Positions 24,835-33,060 of a stretch of DNA of 64,000 nt are shown in pieces. The notes under the pieces are model-generated. The model was given only the letters and a program-made list of their open reading frames with translations. It did not search any database and was not told the DNA's origin. Source of the DNA: JBBAGC01 sp964491265 (lineage in GTDB: Bacteria; Spirochaetota; UBA4802; UBA5550); contig CAZBFP010000004.1 of NCBI GenBank assembly GCA_964491265.1, positions 1 through 64,000 of the forward strand, read 5' to 3'. Every line of letters begins with the position of its first letter. Within the stretch, counting starts at the first letter, position 1. The translations under genes were made by a program, and so were the position numbers.

Positions 24835-25586
24835 ATCAAGCCTCCCCTCTCATTGATCTTTTTAAGGATAGTTTCAGCCGCATACATTTCCGCTTTCCGT
24901 TTACTTGACCCTTTCCCTCTTGCAGCTTCTTTACCGTCAATAATCAGCTTTACAATAAACTCTTTTCTATGATCAGGCCCGGTTTCTTCAACAACCTCAT
25001 AAACAGGCCTCTCCTTGAACTTCTTCTGAACATATTCCTGAAGGGTAGTTTTAGGATCACGAAGATATGTCATGCTGTCTATCCGTTCAATATCCTTTTT
25101 AAGGAGGGAAATTACAAATTTTCTGCAGATCTTCAGGCCTGCATCAAGATAAACAGCACCTATCAGGGCTTCAAAGGAATTGGCAAGGATAGAGGTACGA
25201 TCCCTCCCGCCGCTAAGCTCCTCACCCTTACCCATAAGAAGAAAGCTGCCAAGGTTCAACTCTCTGGCAATTTTAGCCAGTGTCGTTTCAGATACAACAG
25301 CAGACTTTATTTTTGCAAGATCACCTTCAGGATAATCATAGAACCTGTTATAGATATATTCATTGATTATTAATCCCAGCACAGAATCACCAAGGTATTC
25401 AAGACGCTCATTATCATCGATTTTGCCGTTACCAGTCTCATTAACGTATGAACGGTGAACCAGGGAATTATTAAGGAGCGATTTTTCTTTAAATTTGACT
25501 TTTATTCTATTCTGAAGAGCAGCAAGCTGCCTTGTGCGGTGTTTTTTATTATCCCTACTATCAGGGTCTTTATTTTTTTCATTCAT
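24831..25586 (-). CDS. rnc: Ribonuclease III
   Basis: 251 residues. The catalytic signature NERLEYLGDSVLGLIINEY is near residue 58, and the second acidic site is at NSFEALIGAVYLDAG. The C-terminal double-stranded-RNA-binding domain starts at DPKTTLQEYVQKKF and ends with GKGSSKRKAEMYAAETIL. It cuts double-stranded RNA in rRNA maturation. The first ~25 residues are a charged extension. It lies 20 bp after acpP, the common acpP-rnc order. Confidence 0.96.
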   Translation of the reverse strand: MNEKNKDPDSRDNKKHRTRQLAALQNRIKVKFKEKSLLNNSLVHRSYVNETGNGKIDDNERLEYLGDSVLGLIINEYIYNRFYDYPEGDLAKIKSAVVSETTLAKIARELNLGSFLLMGKGEELSGGRDRTSILANSFEALIGAVYLDAGLKICRKFVISLLKKDIERIDSMTYLRDPKTTLQEYVQKKFKERPVYEVVEETGPDHRKEFIVKLIIDGKEAARGKGSSKRKAEMYAAETILKKINERGGLI

Positions 25587-25606
25587 ATCAATATAAGCTT
25601 CAAGAT

Positions 25607-25849
25607 TTATTCATTTTCCAGTCTGCTTTTAATATAATCATAAATATTTTTTAATGTAAAGAGTTTTTCTGCATCACTTTCAGGAATTTCGATATCAAAC
25701 TCCACTTCAAATGCAATTATAAGTTCTACGCTGTCTATAGAATCTGCACCCAGATCCTCGAATATAGAAGCGTCACCTGAAAGTTTATCTGAATCTATCT
25801 CAAGCTGCCTTGATATAATCTTATTCACTCTTTCTACTACATTATTCAT
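25607..25849 (-). CDS. acpP: Acyl carrier protein
   Basis: 80 acidic residues with the phosphopantetheine site DLGADSIDSVELI, in which Ser follows GAD. This is standard for ACPs of fatty-acid synthesis. The usual fab neighbours (fabH, fabD, fabG) are absent; only rpmF lies upstream, beyond a 584-bp repeat-filled spacer. It is followed by rnc. Confidence 0.96.
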   Translation of the reverse strand: MNNVVERVNKIISRQLEIDSDKLSGDASIFEDLGADSIDSVELIIAFEVEFDIEIPESDAEKLFTLKNIYDYIKSRLENE

Positions 25850-25915
25850 ATATCAACCTGTTAATTTTAAAAGATAGTTCTTTCCGGAATGATGAAAGTT
25901 CCGACAAATCCTCTT

Positions 25916-26111
25916 CCCCCTGTCCCCCAAAGGGGGCACGAGTTATCTATTATTACTCTGAAAATATAATTATTACTACTTTAATAACTATTCCCTTTAG
26001 ATTGTTCCGCATATCTTTTGCTAGCTCAACAATATAAAGGATTTTTTAATACTTTGATTCATCAACTTGCTCAAGTTTTTATTTTACGTGCCCCCTTTGG
26101 GGGACAGGGGG
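25916..26111. repeat. Intergenic repeat family, copy A
   Basis: A 196-bp element with perfect 25-bp terminal inverted repeats: the left end begins CCCCCTGTCCCCCAAAGGGG and the right end at 26087-26111 is its exact complement. The inner part contains ATTGTTCCGC...CTCAACAATATAAA and TTGATTCATCAACTTGCTCAAG, shared with copies at 38584-38811 and 60420-60710. It has no coding capacity. A right-half copy follows directly downstream at 26219-26329. Confidence 0.85.
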
Positions 26112-26218
26112 CTCACTCCAGGATATGTGGAAACAAACAATATTATTACTTTTCCCAAAAATCCGGAATGAGCCATATTTATTATTGCTTCTTCATCTTT
26201 TTTGCTAATCCCTTCATA

Positions 26219-26329
26219 TTGTTCCGCAAGCAATTAAAAAACTCAACAATATAGACGGTTTTTCTTATACTTGAATTTTGCAACTTACTCAAGTGATCCT
26301 TTTACGTGCCCCCTTCGGGGGACAGGGGG
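26219..26329. repeat. Intergenic repeat family, partial copy
   Basis: Only the right half is present, from ATTGTTCCGCAAGC through CTCAACAATATAGACGG to the G/C-rich end at 26305-26329 (ends GGGGGACAGGGGG). It is a second insertion or a tandem duplication next to copy A. Confidence 0.7.
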
Positions 26330-26374
26330 CCTATACCACTAAATATAGTCTTATAGATTAAAAAATGTCAAGCC

Positions 26375-26416
26375 ATAATAAGAAAAGGGACGCTCACAGG
26401 TCCCTTTTCTTATTAT
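26375..26416 (-). terminator. rpmF: rpmF terminator hairpin
   Basis: ATAATAAGAAAAGGGA (26375-26390) pairs perfectly with TCCCTTTTCTTATTAT (26401-26416) around a 10-nt loop, 18 bp after the rpmF stop. On the minus strand the 3' arm is T-rich, consistent with intrinsic termination. Confidence 0.75.
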
Positions 26417-26433
26417 AAAATTGATAGTAATTA

Positions 26434-26625
26434 TCAGGCATCAATTTTTACTTTTTTCTCAACTACCAGAACATTTTTATAGTAGCCGCATTCAGGACAT
26501 ACTCTATGAGGCATTGTGTAGGAACCACATTTCGAGCATGGTCTTAAATTCGGAACTCCTATAGCTTCATGTGCACGTCTCATTCTTGATTTAGATTTGG
26601 ATTTTCGCCTTTTTGGTACAGCCAC
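26434..26625 (-). CDS. rpmF: Ribosomal protein L32
   Basis: 63 residues: basic start AVPKRRKSKSKSRMRRAH and a zinc ribbon CSKCGSYTMPHRVCPECGYY with two CxxC pairs, the zinc-binding form of L32. The start is GTG at 26625 with GGAG upstream; the next residues AVPKRR confirm it. The usual upstream DUF177 and downstream plsX genes are not here. Confidence 0.96.
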   Translation of the reverse strand: MAVPKRRKSKSKSRMRRAHEAIGVPNLRPCSKCGSYTMPHRVCPECGYYKNVLVVEKKVKIDA

Positions 26626-26751
26626 TTCATTACTCCATATATTAAAAAATTTTAATAACCCTGAATTTCATCAGTAGCAACTAGTATATTATACTGCTAA
26701 CTAAGATAAATCGGACAGACCTCAATATCTGTCAACACAAATTTTAGAAAA

Positions 26752-27447
26752 CTAACCCTGCTGTACTGACAGAAGAAAAAGTCTCTCTTTTGCTCTGTCT
26801 GCAAAAGATGAATCAGGATAGGCCAGCATAAGCCTGTTGTAATAATCCCTTGCCTTAAGTCTGTCCCCGGATAGTGCATATAATCTTCCAATATTATACA
26901 ATACCTGATCCATTACAATACTGTCCTTCGCTTTTTCTTCATATTTGATTAAAATCGACAATGCCTCATCAATCCGGCCCTGCTCTTCAAGTGCAATTGC
27001 AGCCTTATTAAGTGCAATCGGGTGAAGCGCATCATTTAGTGAAGTTTTCTGAACATAGGCCTGAAAATGATTATACGATTCTTCAAATTTTTTATCTTCA
27101 AAATAGATATTGCCAAGTATATAATTTGCCGCCTTCGGTGCAAAGCCAAATGAAGTATTCTCAATAATCAGATTAAGATCATCAATAGTCTGCTTTTTCA
27201 CTGTTTCATCAAGAGGATTCTGCCTGTAATTTTCTACAATCAGTTCATATTTAACAAGATTTTTGGTAGAAAAATTTTCCAGGTAAAGAAAAATAGAAAT
27301 TATAAGCACTGAAGCAAATGTTACAAATGCGAAGAAAATTAAAACCTGTCTTTTATTTTTCTTCGCAAAATCTTTAACCCGCATTAGAAAAGATTCAATT
27401 GGATTTCTATCAATATGAATCCCCTGTTTTACTTTCATATCAGCCAT
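26752..27447 (-). CDS. Membrane-anchored TPR protein (YfgM-like)
   Basis: 231 residues: a short basic N-terminus, one membrane helix (VLIFFAFVTFASVLIISIFLYL, about 35-56), then periplasmic TPR-like helices such as AANYILGNIYFEDKKFEESY and DQVLYNIGRLYALSGDRLKA. The architecture matches YfgM/BamD-type scaffold proteins that work near the Sec translocon or envelope assembly. It starts 3 bp after the rpsA stop and is co-transcribed with it. Confidence 0.78.
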   Translation of the reverse strand: MADMKVKQGIHIDRNPIESFLMRVKDFAKKNKRQVLIFFAFVTFASVLIISIFLYLENFSTKNLVKYELIVENYRQNPLDETVKKQTIDDLNLIIENTSFGFAPKAANYILGNIYFEDKKFEESYNHFQAYVQKTSLNDALHPIALNKAAIALEEQGRIDEALSILIKYEEKAKDSIVMDQVLYNIGRLYALSGDRLKARDYYNRLMLAYPDSSFADRAKERLFLLSVQQG

Positions 27448-27450
27448 CTT

Positions 27451-29124
27451 TTATTTTTTTTCTCCAAGTTCAATATTAATCATATCACCGAGTGTAACTG
27501 TATTTGGGCTTGTCCTTTTTAATATTTTACTCACTTCCTCTTTTTCCGAAATAATTTCAAAATGTTTTATACTGAGAGAAAGTCTTTTTTTCTGAACATC
27601 AACATCAAGAACTACAGCCTCAACCGGCTGTCCTGCTTTAAAATAATCACTAAGATTCTCCACCCTGTTTCTTGAGACTTCAGAAATATGGACAAGGCCC
27701 TCAACATCGTCATCCAGCTTAATAAAAACACCGAATTGAGTAATACCGGACACAACACCCCGCACCCTTGTTCTTGGAGGGTATTTTTCTTTTACAACCT
27801 CCCAGGGGGACCTTGAAAGCTGTTTAATACCGCAGGAGATCTTCATCTCTTTTTTGTTTATTTCAAGGATAATAAATTCTACTTCATTACCAGCCTTATA
27901 GAGAGAAACAGCATCTTTCACGGTATCGTCCCATGTAATGTCAGAAACATGTATAAGACCGTCAATACCCTCTTCAAGTTCAACAAAATATCCGAATTTA
28001 ACAACTTTCTTTATAGCTCTGGTAAGAACAGTCCCTACAGGGAATCTCTGATCAATTGTATCCCATGGGTTAGACTGCAGCTGTTTATATCCAAGTGAAA
28101 TTCTTTTATCTTCACCATTTATGCTTAATATCTGAAAATCTACAATATCACCTTTATTAAGGTAATCTTTGGCTGAAACGTTATTTTTGGTCCATGACAA
28201 TTCAGAGTTACTTACAAACCCTTCAACATCCTCTTCAATCTCAACAAAAGCGCCAACCGGAGTTATTGTAACCACTTTCCCCTGAACAGTTCCATTCACA
28301 GTATACTTCTGTTCAACTAAAGACCAGGGATCCTCCTTAAGCTGCTTCAGGCCCAGTGATATTTTACCTGCTTCCCTGTTTATCGATAAAATTAAAAAAT
28401 CCCTTATTTCCCCTACCTTAAGAAGCTTTCTCTGCTTAAAAACCTTTTTCCAGGACATATCATTCCGGTGAAGAAGCGCGTCTAGACCTTCAATGCGGAT
28501 AAAAGCGCCAAACTCTACAAACTTAATAACCTCACCCTGAACAACATCACCTTCCTTATATTTTACAACAAATGCATCCCAGTGCTTTTTTGCCTCTTCA
28601 TCAAGATAGTCTTTACGGGAAACAACAACAGAACGTTTCTTCGGATCGAAGCTTTTAATGGTGAAATCGTATTCTTCAGCAGACTCACTTAAAGCCTTAA
28701 GATCAGCTGTAAGCGAATAAGGAAGAAAAGTATTAATAAAGCCGCAATCAATAATTTTACCTTTACTGATGGCGGACTTAACCTTACCCTTTATAGTACG
28801 ATTACCCTGATTATAGTAATCGAGGAAATCCTGCCACCCCTTTTCATAAGCAGCTGCTTTCCTGGAACAGTGATAAACACCATCTATAATTTTTTTATTC
28901 ATCAACTTAACATTAAAAACATCACCTACTTCAGGAGCAACATCAAATTCTTCAAGAGCAATTCTTCCGTCCGATTTTGTTCCAATATTAACATAGGCAA
29001 ATTCCGAATCTACTGTAACCACCTCACCCTTTACAATCATCCCTGCCTCAATTTCTTCAAGGACAGTATCCGCAACTGTTTCCATGTCAATAGCTTCGAA
29101 GCCTTCGTCTGTAATTTGACTCAT
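27451..29124 (-). CDS. rpsA: Ribosomal protein S1
   Basis: 557 residues with six S1 RNA-binding domains in tandem. Repeated blocks such as VVQGEVIKFVEFGAFIRIEG, GTVQGKVVTITPVGAFVEIE and TRVRGVVSGITQFGVFIKLD mark them. It helps the 30S subunit bind mRNA. The cmk-rpsA order is widely conserved in bacteria. It lies 14 bp after cmk. Confidence 0.96.
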   Translation of the reverse strand: MSQITDEGFEAIDMETVADTVLEEIEAGMIVKGEVVTVDSEFAYVNIGTKSDGRIALEEFDVAPEVGDVFNVKLMNKKIIDGVYHCSRKAAAYEKGWQDFLDYYNQGNRTIKGKVKSAISKGKIIDCGFINTFLPYSLTADLKALSESAEEYDFTIKSFDPKKRSVVVSRKDYLDEEAKKHWDAFVVKYKEGDVVQGEVIKFVEFGAFIRIEGLDALLHRNDMSWKKVFKQRKLLKVGEIRDFLILSINREAGKISLGLKQLKEDPWSLVEQKYTVNGTVQGKVVTITPVGAFVEIEEDVEGFVSNSELSWTKNNVSAKDYLNKGDIVDFQILSINGEDKRISLGYKQLQSNPWDTIDQRFPVGTVLTRAIKKVVKFGYFVELEEGIDGLIHVSDITWDDTVKDAVSLYKAGNEVEFIILEINKKEMKISCGIKQLSRSPWEVVKEKYPPRTRVRGVVSGITQFGVFIKLDDDVEGLVHISEVSRNRVENLSDYFKAGQPVEAVVLDVDVQKKRLSLSIKHFEIISEKEEVSKILKRTSPNTVTLGDMINIELGEKK

Positions 29125-29138
29125 TGTATTACACCTTA

Positions 29139-29837
29139 TTATTTGATCATATTCATCTGATAATCTTTTATTAGACTTTCCATTTTAAGAACAACTTCGT
29201 TGAATTGCATATATGAAGTATCTATGTAAAGAGCATCCCCGCTCATTTTGAGTCCGCCGAATTCTCTGTTCATATCACTTAAGTCACGTTGTATAATCTG
29301 ATTTTTGATAATGATTTCGTCAACATTTTTTCCCATTTGAAGATATTCTTTAACCCTTCTTTCAGTTCTTATCTCAACAGAAGCATCCAGATATACTTTT
29401 ATTTCAGCATCAGGAAAAACCACTGTACCTATATCCCTGCCGTCCATAATTATCGATCCTTCAGAAGCCCATTTCCGGAGAAGAGAGTTCACAAACAATC
29501 TCACTTCTTTAATATCAGAGAAAAACCCGATTTTTTCAGCAATATGCTCCTCACGGATAAGCGAAGAAACATTTTTCCCGTTAACAACAGTTAAAACATC
29601 CCCCATCGGTCCGGGATGCTGATCCATGGCAATACCCCCTAAACCTTCAATGACTGAAGAAACATCGAGAGGAGCCGCCCCCCATTTATCAAGGAAATAC
29701 CATGTAATACCCCTGTAAATAGCACCGGAATCAATGTATCTTATGGACAGGTCGGAAGCAACCTGCCTGCAGACACTGCTTTTACCTGTACCAGCCGGGC
29801 CGTCAACAGCTACAATTACCTTACCTGCATCTGACAT
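29139..29837 (-). CDS. cmk: Cytidylate kinase
   Basis: 232 residues with the P-loop VDGPAGTGKSSVCRQVA, followed by YIDSGAIYRGITWY and the conserved MDGRDIGTVVFPDAEIKVYL. It phosphorylates CMP and dCMP. Its ATG follows the scpB stop with no gap. The chain scpB-cmk-rpsA-TPR is one transcription unit. Confidence 0.96.
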   Translation of the reverse strand: MSDAGKVIVAVDGPAGTGKSSVCRQVASDLSIRYIDSGAIYRGITWYFLDKWGAAPLDVSSVIEGLGGIAMDQHPGPMGDVLTVVNGKNVSSLIREEHIAEKIGFFSDIKEVRLFVNSLLRKWASEGSIIMDGRDIGTVVFPDAEIKVYLDASVEIRTERRVKEYLQMGKNVDEIIIKNQIIQRDLSDMNREFGGLKMSGDALYIDTSYMQFNEVVLKMESLIKDYQMNMIK

Positions 29838-30458
29838 TTATTCATTATCCATATTAAATTCTTTTATTTCTGAAAGTTTCGGGAGATCGGATAGTTTATT
29901 AAGGCCGAAATACCGCAAAAATTCATCAGTAGTGCCGTATGCCAGCGGTCTCCCCGGAAGATCCATTCTCCCCACAGGCTTTACCAGGTTTCTCTTCATT
30001 AAGTTAGCGACCATCATTCTTGAAGATGCACCACGCAGCTCATCAATGTCAGCCAATACCAGAGGCTGTTTATATGCTATAATAGAAAGGGTTTCAAGCA
30101 TGGCCCGGGAAAGGCTTTCCCTCTTTTTAAGGCCCAGAGCATGACGAAGCTGTTCAGCATACCTGGCACTTGTAACAAACTGATACCCATTGGAAAGCTC
30201 AGCCAGCCTTATACCGCCATCCCTCTCTTCATATTCATCAACAAGCGAATCAATGATAATTTTAGCATGGGTGGGATCAACCATAAAACTTTTAACAAAA
30301 AATGCTATAGGAACCGGCTCATTGCTGAGAAAAAAAACAGCTTCAAAAAGACTCTGGAGATCATGCTCTCTGTCCCTCTCATCTCCGGATGAATCCTCCG
30401 GCTCACCCTGCTGAGAAGCTTCTTCATCTATTTCATTATTTTTTACTGATTCTTCCAT
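29838..30458 (-). CDS. scpB: Segregation and condensation protein B
   Basis: 206 residues with the winged-helix ScpB core: ESLSRAMLETLSIIAYKQPL and the conserved RGASSRMMVANLMKRNLV and GRPLAYGTTDEFLRYFGL. The first ~30 residues are acidic and not conserved. ScpB with ScpA bridges SMC in chromosome condensation. scpA lies 220 bp upstream, with a strong hairpin between. Confidence 0.95.
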   Translation of the reverse strand: MEESVKNNEIDEEASQQGEPEDSSGDERDREHDLQSLFEAVFFLSNEPVPIAFFVKSFMVDPTHAKIIIDSLVDEYEERDGGIRLAELSNGYQFVTSARYAEQLRHALGLKKRESLSRAMLETLSIIAYKQPLVLADIDELRGASSRMMVANLMKRNLVKPVGRMDLPGRPLAYGTTDEFLRYFGLNKLSDLPKLSEIKEFNMDNE

Positions 30459-30597
30459 CTCTATTCCGGAATATATTTATGAAGTATTATTAAAAAACTG
30501 ATTAAAAAAACTAACAGAGTATTTCATTCTTAATAAAAAGCTAAAAAATATCAGTAATAATTCCTAAAGATATTTTTTAGTGCAATAATGCTGTTTT

Positions 30598-30632
30598 TAA
30601 TATCCCCGCCGCCTTCGGCGGCGGGGATATTA
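30598..30632. terminator. GC hairpin with TTC loop, copy 2
   Basis: A 16-bp perfect stem (core CCCCGCCGCC-TTC-GGCGGCGGGG) lies between scpA and scpB, in the same family as copies at 14731-14761 and 63225-63255. It could terminate or attenuate read-through from scpA into scpB. Confidence 0.7.
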
Positions 30633-30678
30633 GATTATTTTATTTCAAATAAAAGTTAAAGAATTAAATATTCCAATT

Positions 30679-31443
30679 TTAAATCTGATCAAGGCTAAAA
30701 TTTCTTACAATACGGATCTCTCCAAAGACCCGATGCTGCTGAATTTTCACAATCCCTGTTTTAGTCATTTCAAGTAAAGCAAGAAATGACGCAATTATTT
30801 CCGCTCTCCCCGGGATTCCGGTAAAAATCTCATCAAATAGAATAGATTCCTTCTCTTTAAGGAGCTGAGAAATATAATCAATTTTGTCGCTCACCAGAAT
30901 TTCGTCAAACAGTATTTCCCTGCTTTCAACTGCCGGAGTTGAGTTTAGAACAGCGGAAAAGGCTTTCAGCAGCTCATATAATGAGACATCGTAATAATAC
31001 TCCTCTTCACCAAGTTCACCAGGTATATTAGTCCGGGCAAAAGCATTGTTCTGTACTTCAAAACAATTCCTTAATTCTTCAGAAACTTTCTGATATTTTT
31101 TATATTCAAGGAGTTTCTGAATAAGCTCAGGAGGGAGAGGCTGGGTAAAATATTCATCCTCAACTGCACCGGAAGGGAGCAGTACCCTGCTTTTATAGTA
31201 GAGGAGTTCAGAAGCCATGAGGATAAAATCTGAGGCCAGTTTAACATCCATCTCCTCGATTTTTTTTAAAAAGGCAATATATTGTTCAGTAATCTCAGAA
31301 ATTGACAACTCCATAATGTCAATTTTCGATTTTTTAATCAGCTCCCACAAAACATCAAGAGGTCCGCTGAATTTTTCAATACTGACAATATAGCTGTTTT
31401 CATTTTCTGAAACAGCCGAGCCTGTTGTAAGGTTCTCCGACAT
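30679..31443 (-). CDS. scpA: Segregation and condensation protein A
   Basis: 254 residues. The N-terminal EKFSGPLDVLWELIKKSKID and ISEITEQYIAFL are classic ScpA. The conserved DFILMASELLYYKSRVLLP follows, and the C-terminal winged helix has IIASFLALLEMTKTGIVKIQ. ScpA is the kleisin that links SMC heads. It lies 86 bp downstream of cheY in the same direction. Confidence 0.95.
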   Translation of the reverse strand: MSENLTTGSAVSENENSYIVSIEKFSGPLDVLWELIKKSKIDIMELSISEITEQYIAFLKKIEEMDVKLASDFILMASELLYYKSRVLLPSGAVEDEYFTQPLPPELIQKLLEYKKYQKVSEELRNCFEVQNNAFARTNIPGELGEEEYYYDVSLYELLKAFSAVLNSTPAVESREILFDEILVSDKIDYISQLLKEKESILFDEIFTGIPGRAEIIASFLALLEMTKTGIVKIQQHRVFGEIRIVRNFSLDQI

Positions 31444-31529
31444 AATATCCCGATATAATTTTTATGATATAAAGAAATCCCCTTTATATAAAGGGGCTGC
31501 GGGCAACATATTAACGCAGTAAGAAAAAA

Positions 31530-31889
31530 CTATGACAAAGCTTTTTCTGCTGCTTTCTGGAGTCTCTCCGGAGGAAATGGTTTAACAACAAAATCCTTAA
31601 CACCAAGTTTAATAGCTTTTGTAAGAAGGCTCTCCTGGCCAAGAGCTGTAACCATAATAATTCTGGCAGCCGGATCTGAACCTAAAATCTCACCTGCAGC
31701 CTCAATACCATCCTTTTCTCTCATGGTTATATCCATTGTAACAAGATCCGGCTTCAGTTTTTTATATAATTCGACTGCCTCATTCCCGTTTTCAGCTTCA
31801 CCTATAATTTCATGCCCGGCTGGAACAAGAGCATCTTTCACAAGGGTTCTCATAAATTTAGCATCATCAACGATCAAAACTCTTGCCAT
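31530..31889 (-). CDS. cheY: CheY-type response regulator
   Basis: 119 residues forming a single receiver domain. Asp8-Asp9 bind metal, Asp53 is the phosphorylation site (LVTMDITM), and the conserved Thr is in IIMVTALGQ and Lys in FVVKPF. No output domain is present. It lies 130 bp after cheB and is the last gene of the chemotaxis cluster, so it is probably phosphorylated by the CheA here. Confidence 0.92.
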   Translation of the reverse strand: MARVLIVDDAKFMRTLVKDALVPAGHEIIGEAENGNEAVELYKKLKPDLVTMDITMREKDGIEAAGEILGSDPAARIIMVTALGQESLLTKAIKLGVKDFVVKPFPPERLQKAAEKALS

Positions 31890-32019
31890 TTCAATACTCC
31901 AATGAATTTTCTTTAAGTATAGATACCGAATAGTAATATGTCAATTCTTAATAAAGATTTTACTTTATTTTTTATCATTATCACTAATGGTCTGTTATAA
32001 ATCAATTAAAATATTTTTT

Positions 32020-33060
32020 TTATATCCTTCTGAGTATTTTCAAAGTAATATCATCAAGAGGAACAACCTCATTTACTGCGCCGTATTCCACTGCTACCCT
32101 GTTCATACCAAAAACAACCGAAGTATCCTCATTCTGTGCTATGGTATAGCCGCCGCTCTTTTTAATTTTAAGCAGACCTTCCGCACCATCCCGGCCCATT
32201 CCTGTCATAATAACCCCGATTGACTTATCCCCCACCTCTTCTGCAAAAGAATTAAAAAGAACATCAATTGAAGGCCTGTGGCCTGAAACCTTTTCTGCAT
32301 TATACACCTTAAGTTTAAATCCGCCCCCCTTTTTAACAATTCTCATATGAGAATGGCCCGGGGCTACATATCCATGGCCCGGGAGAACATCATCACCATC
32401 TTCACCCTCTTTTACCTTAAGCTCAGAACTGTCATTGAGCCTTTTAGAAAATGCCGCGGTAAAACCTTCCGGCATATGCTGAACCACAAGCACAGGGGAA
32501 GGGAAATTCGGTGTAAATTTATTAAAAACATTGATTAATGCTGAAGGCCCCCCGGTGGAGGTGCCGATAGCTACAATTTTATCCGATTTTGATTTAGATT
32601 CGCTCAGAGGGATAGATTGTGCTGAATCTGCTGTTCTGGTGGTTAAAGCCGCAACCTTCGATTTGTAAGCAGTTTTTATTTTAGTTATTAACTGACTCCC
32701 TATCTCCTCCACAGTCATGGAAAGGAGAGTGGATGGCTTTGGAATAAAATCAACAGCGCCATGCTCCAGTGCTTTAAACGTAGCATCTGCTCCATGCTGC
32801 GTAAGAACACTCATCATAATAACAGGCTTGGGATTTGTGCTCATAATATGCTTAAGAGCAGCGAGGCCGTCAAGAATGGGCATTTCAATGTCCATCGTGA
32901 TGACATCAGGGTTCAGCTCCTGGTTGCGGAATATAGCAGTTTTACCGTTATTGGCTGTTCCTACAACCGTAATTTCCGGATCAGCCTCAAGAATGTCAGT
33001 TACAATTTTCCGTACAAGAGTTGAATCATCAACAACAAGTACTCTAATCTGAGATGACAT
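32020..33060 (-). CDS. cheB: Chemotaxis methylesterase/deamidase CheB
   Basis: 346 residues: a receiver domain (phospho-Asp in VITMDIEMPILDG) then the methylesterase domain with Ser in GTSTGGPSAL, His in VQHMPEGF and Asp in MTGMGRDGAEG. It demethylates receptors when phosphorylated by CheA. Its start overlaps the cheA end by 17 bp. No cheR or receptor gene is in this cluster. Confidence 0.95.
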   Translation of the reverse strand: MSSQIRVLVVDDSTLVRKIVTDILEADPEITVVGTANNGKTAIFRNQELNPDVITMDIEMPILDGLAALKHIMSTNPKPVIMMSVLTQHGADATFKALEHGAVDFIPKPSTLLSMTVEEIGSQLITKIKTAYKSKVAALTTRTADSAQSIPLSESKSKSDKIVAIGTSTGGPSALINVFNKFTPNFPSPVLVVQHMPEGFTAAFSKRLNDSSELKVKEGEDGDDVLPGHGYVAPGHSHMRIVKKGGGFKLKVYNAEKVSGHRPSIDVLFNSFAEEVGDKSIGVIMTGMGRDGAEGLLKIKKSGGYTIAQNEDTSVVFGMNRVAVEYGAVNEVVPLDDITLKILRRI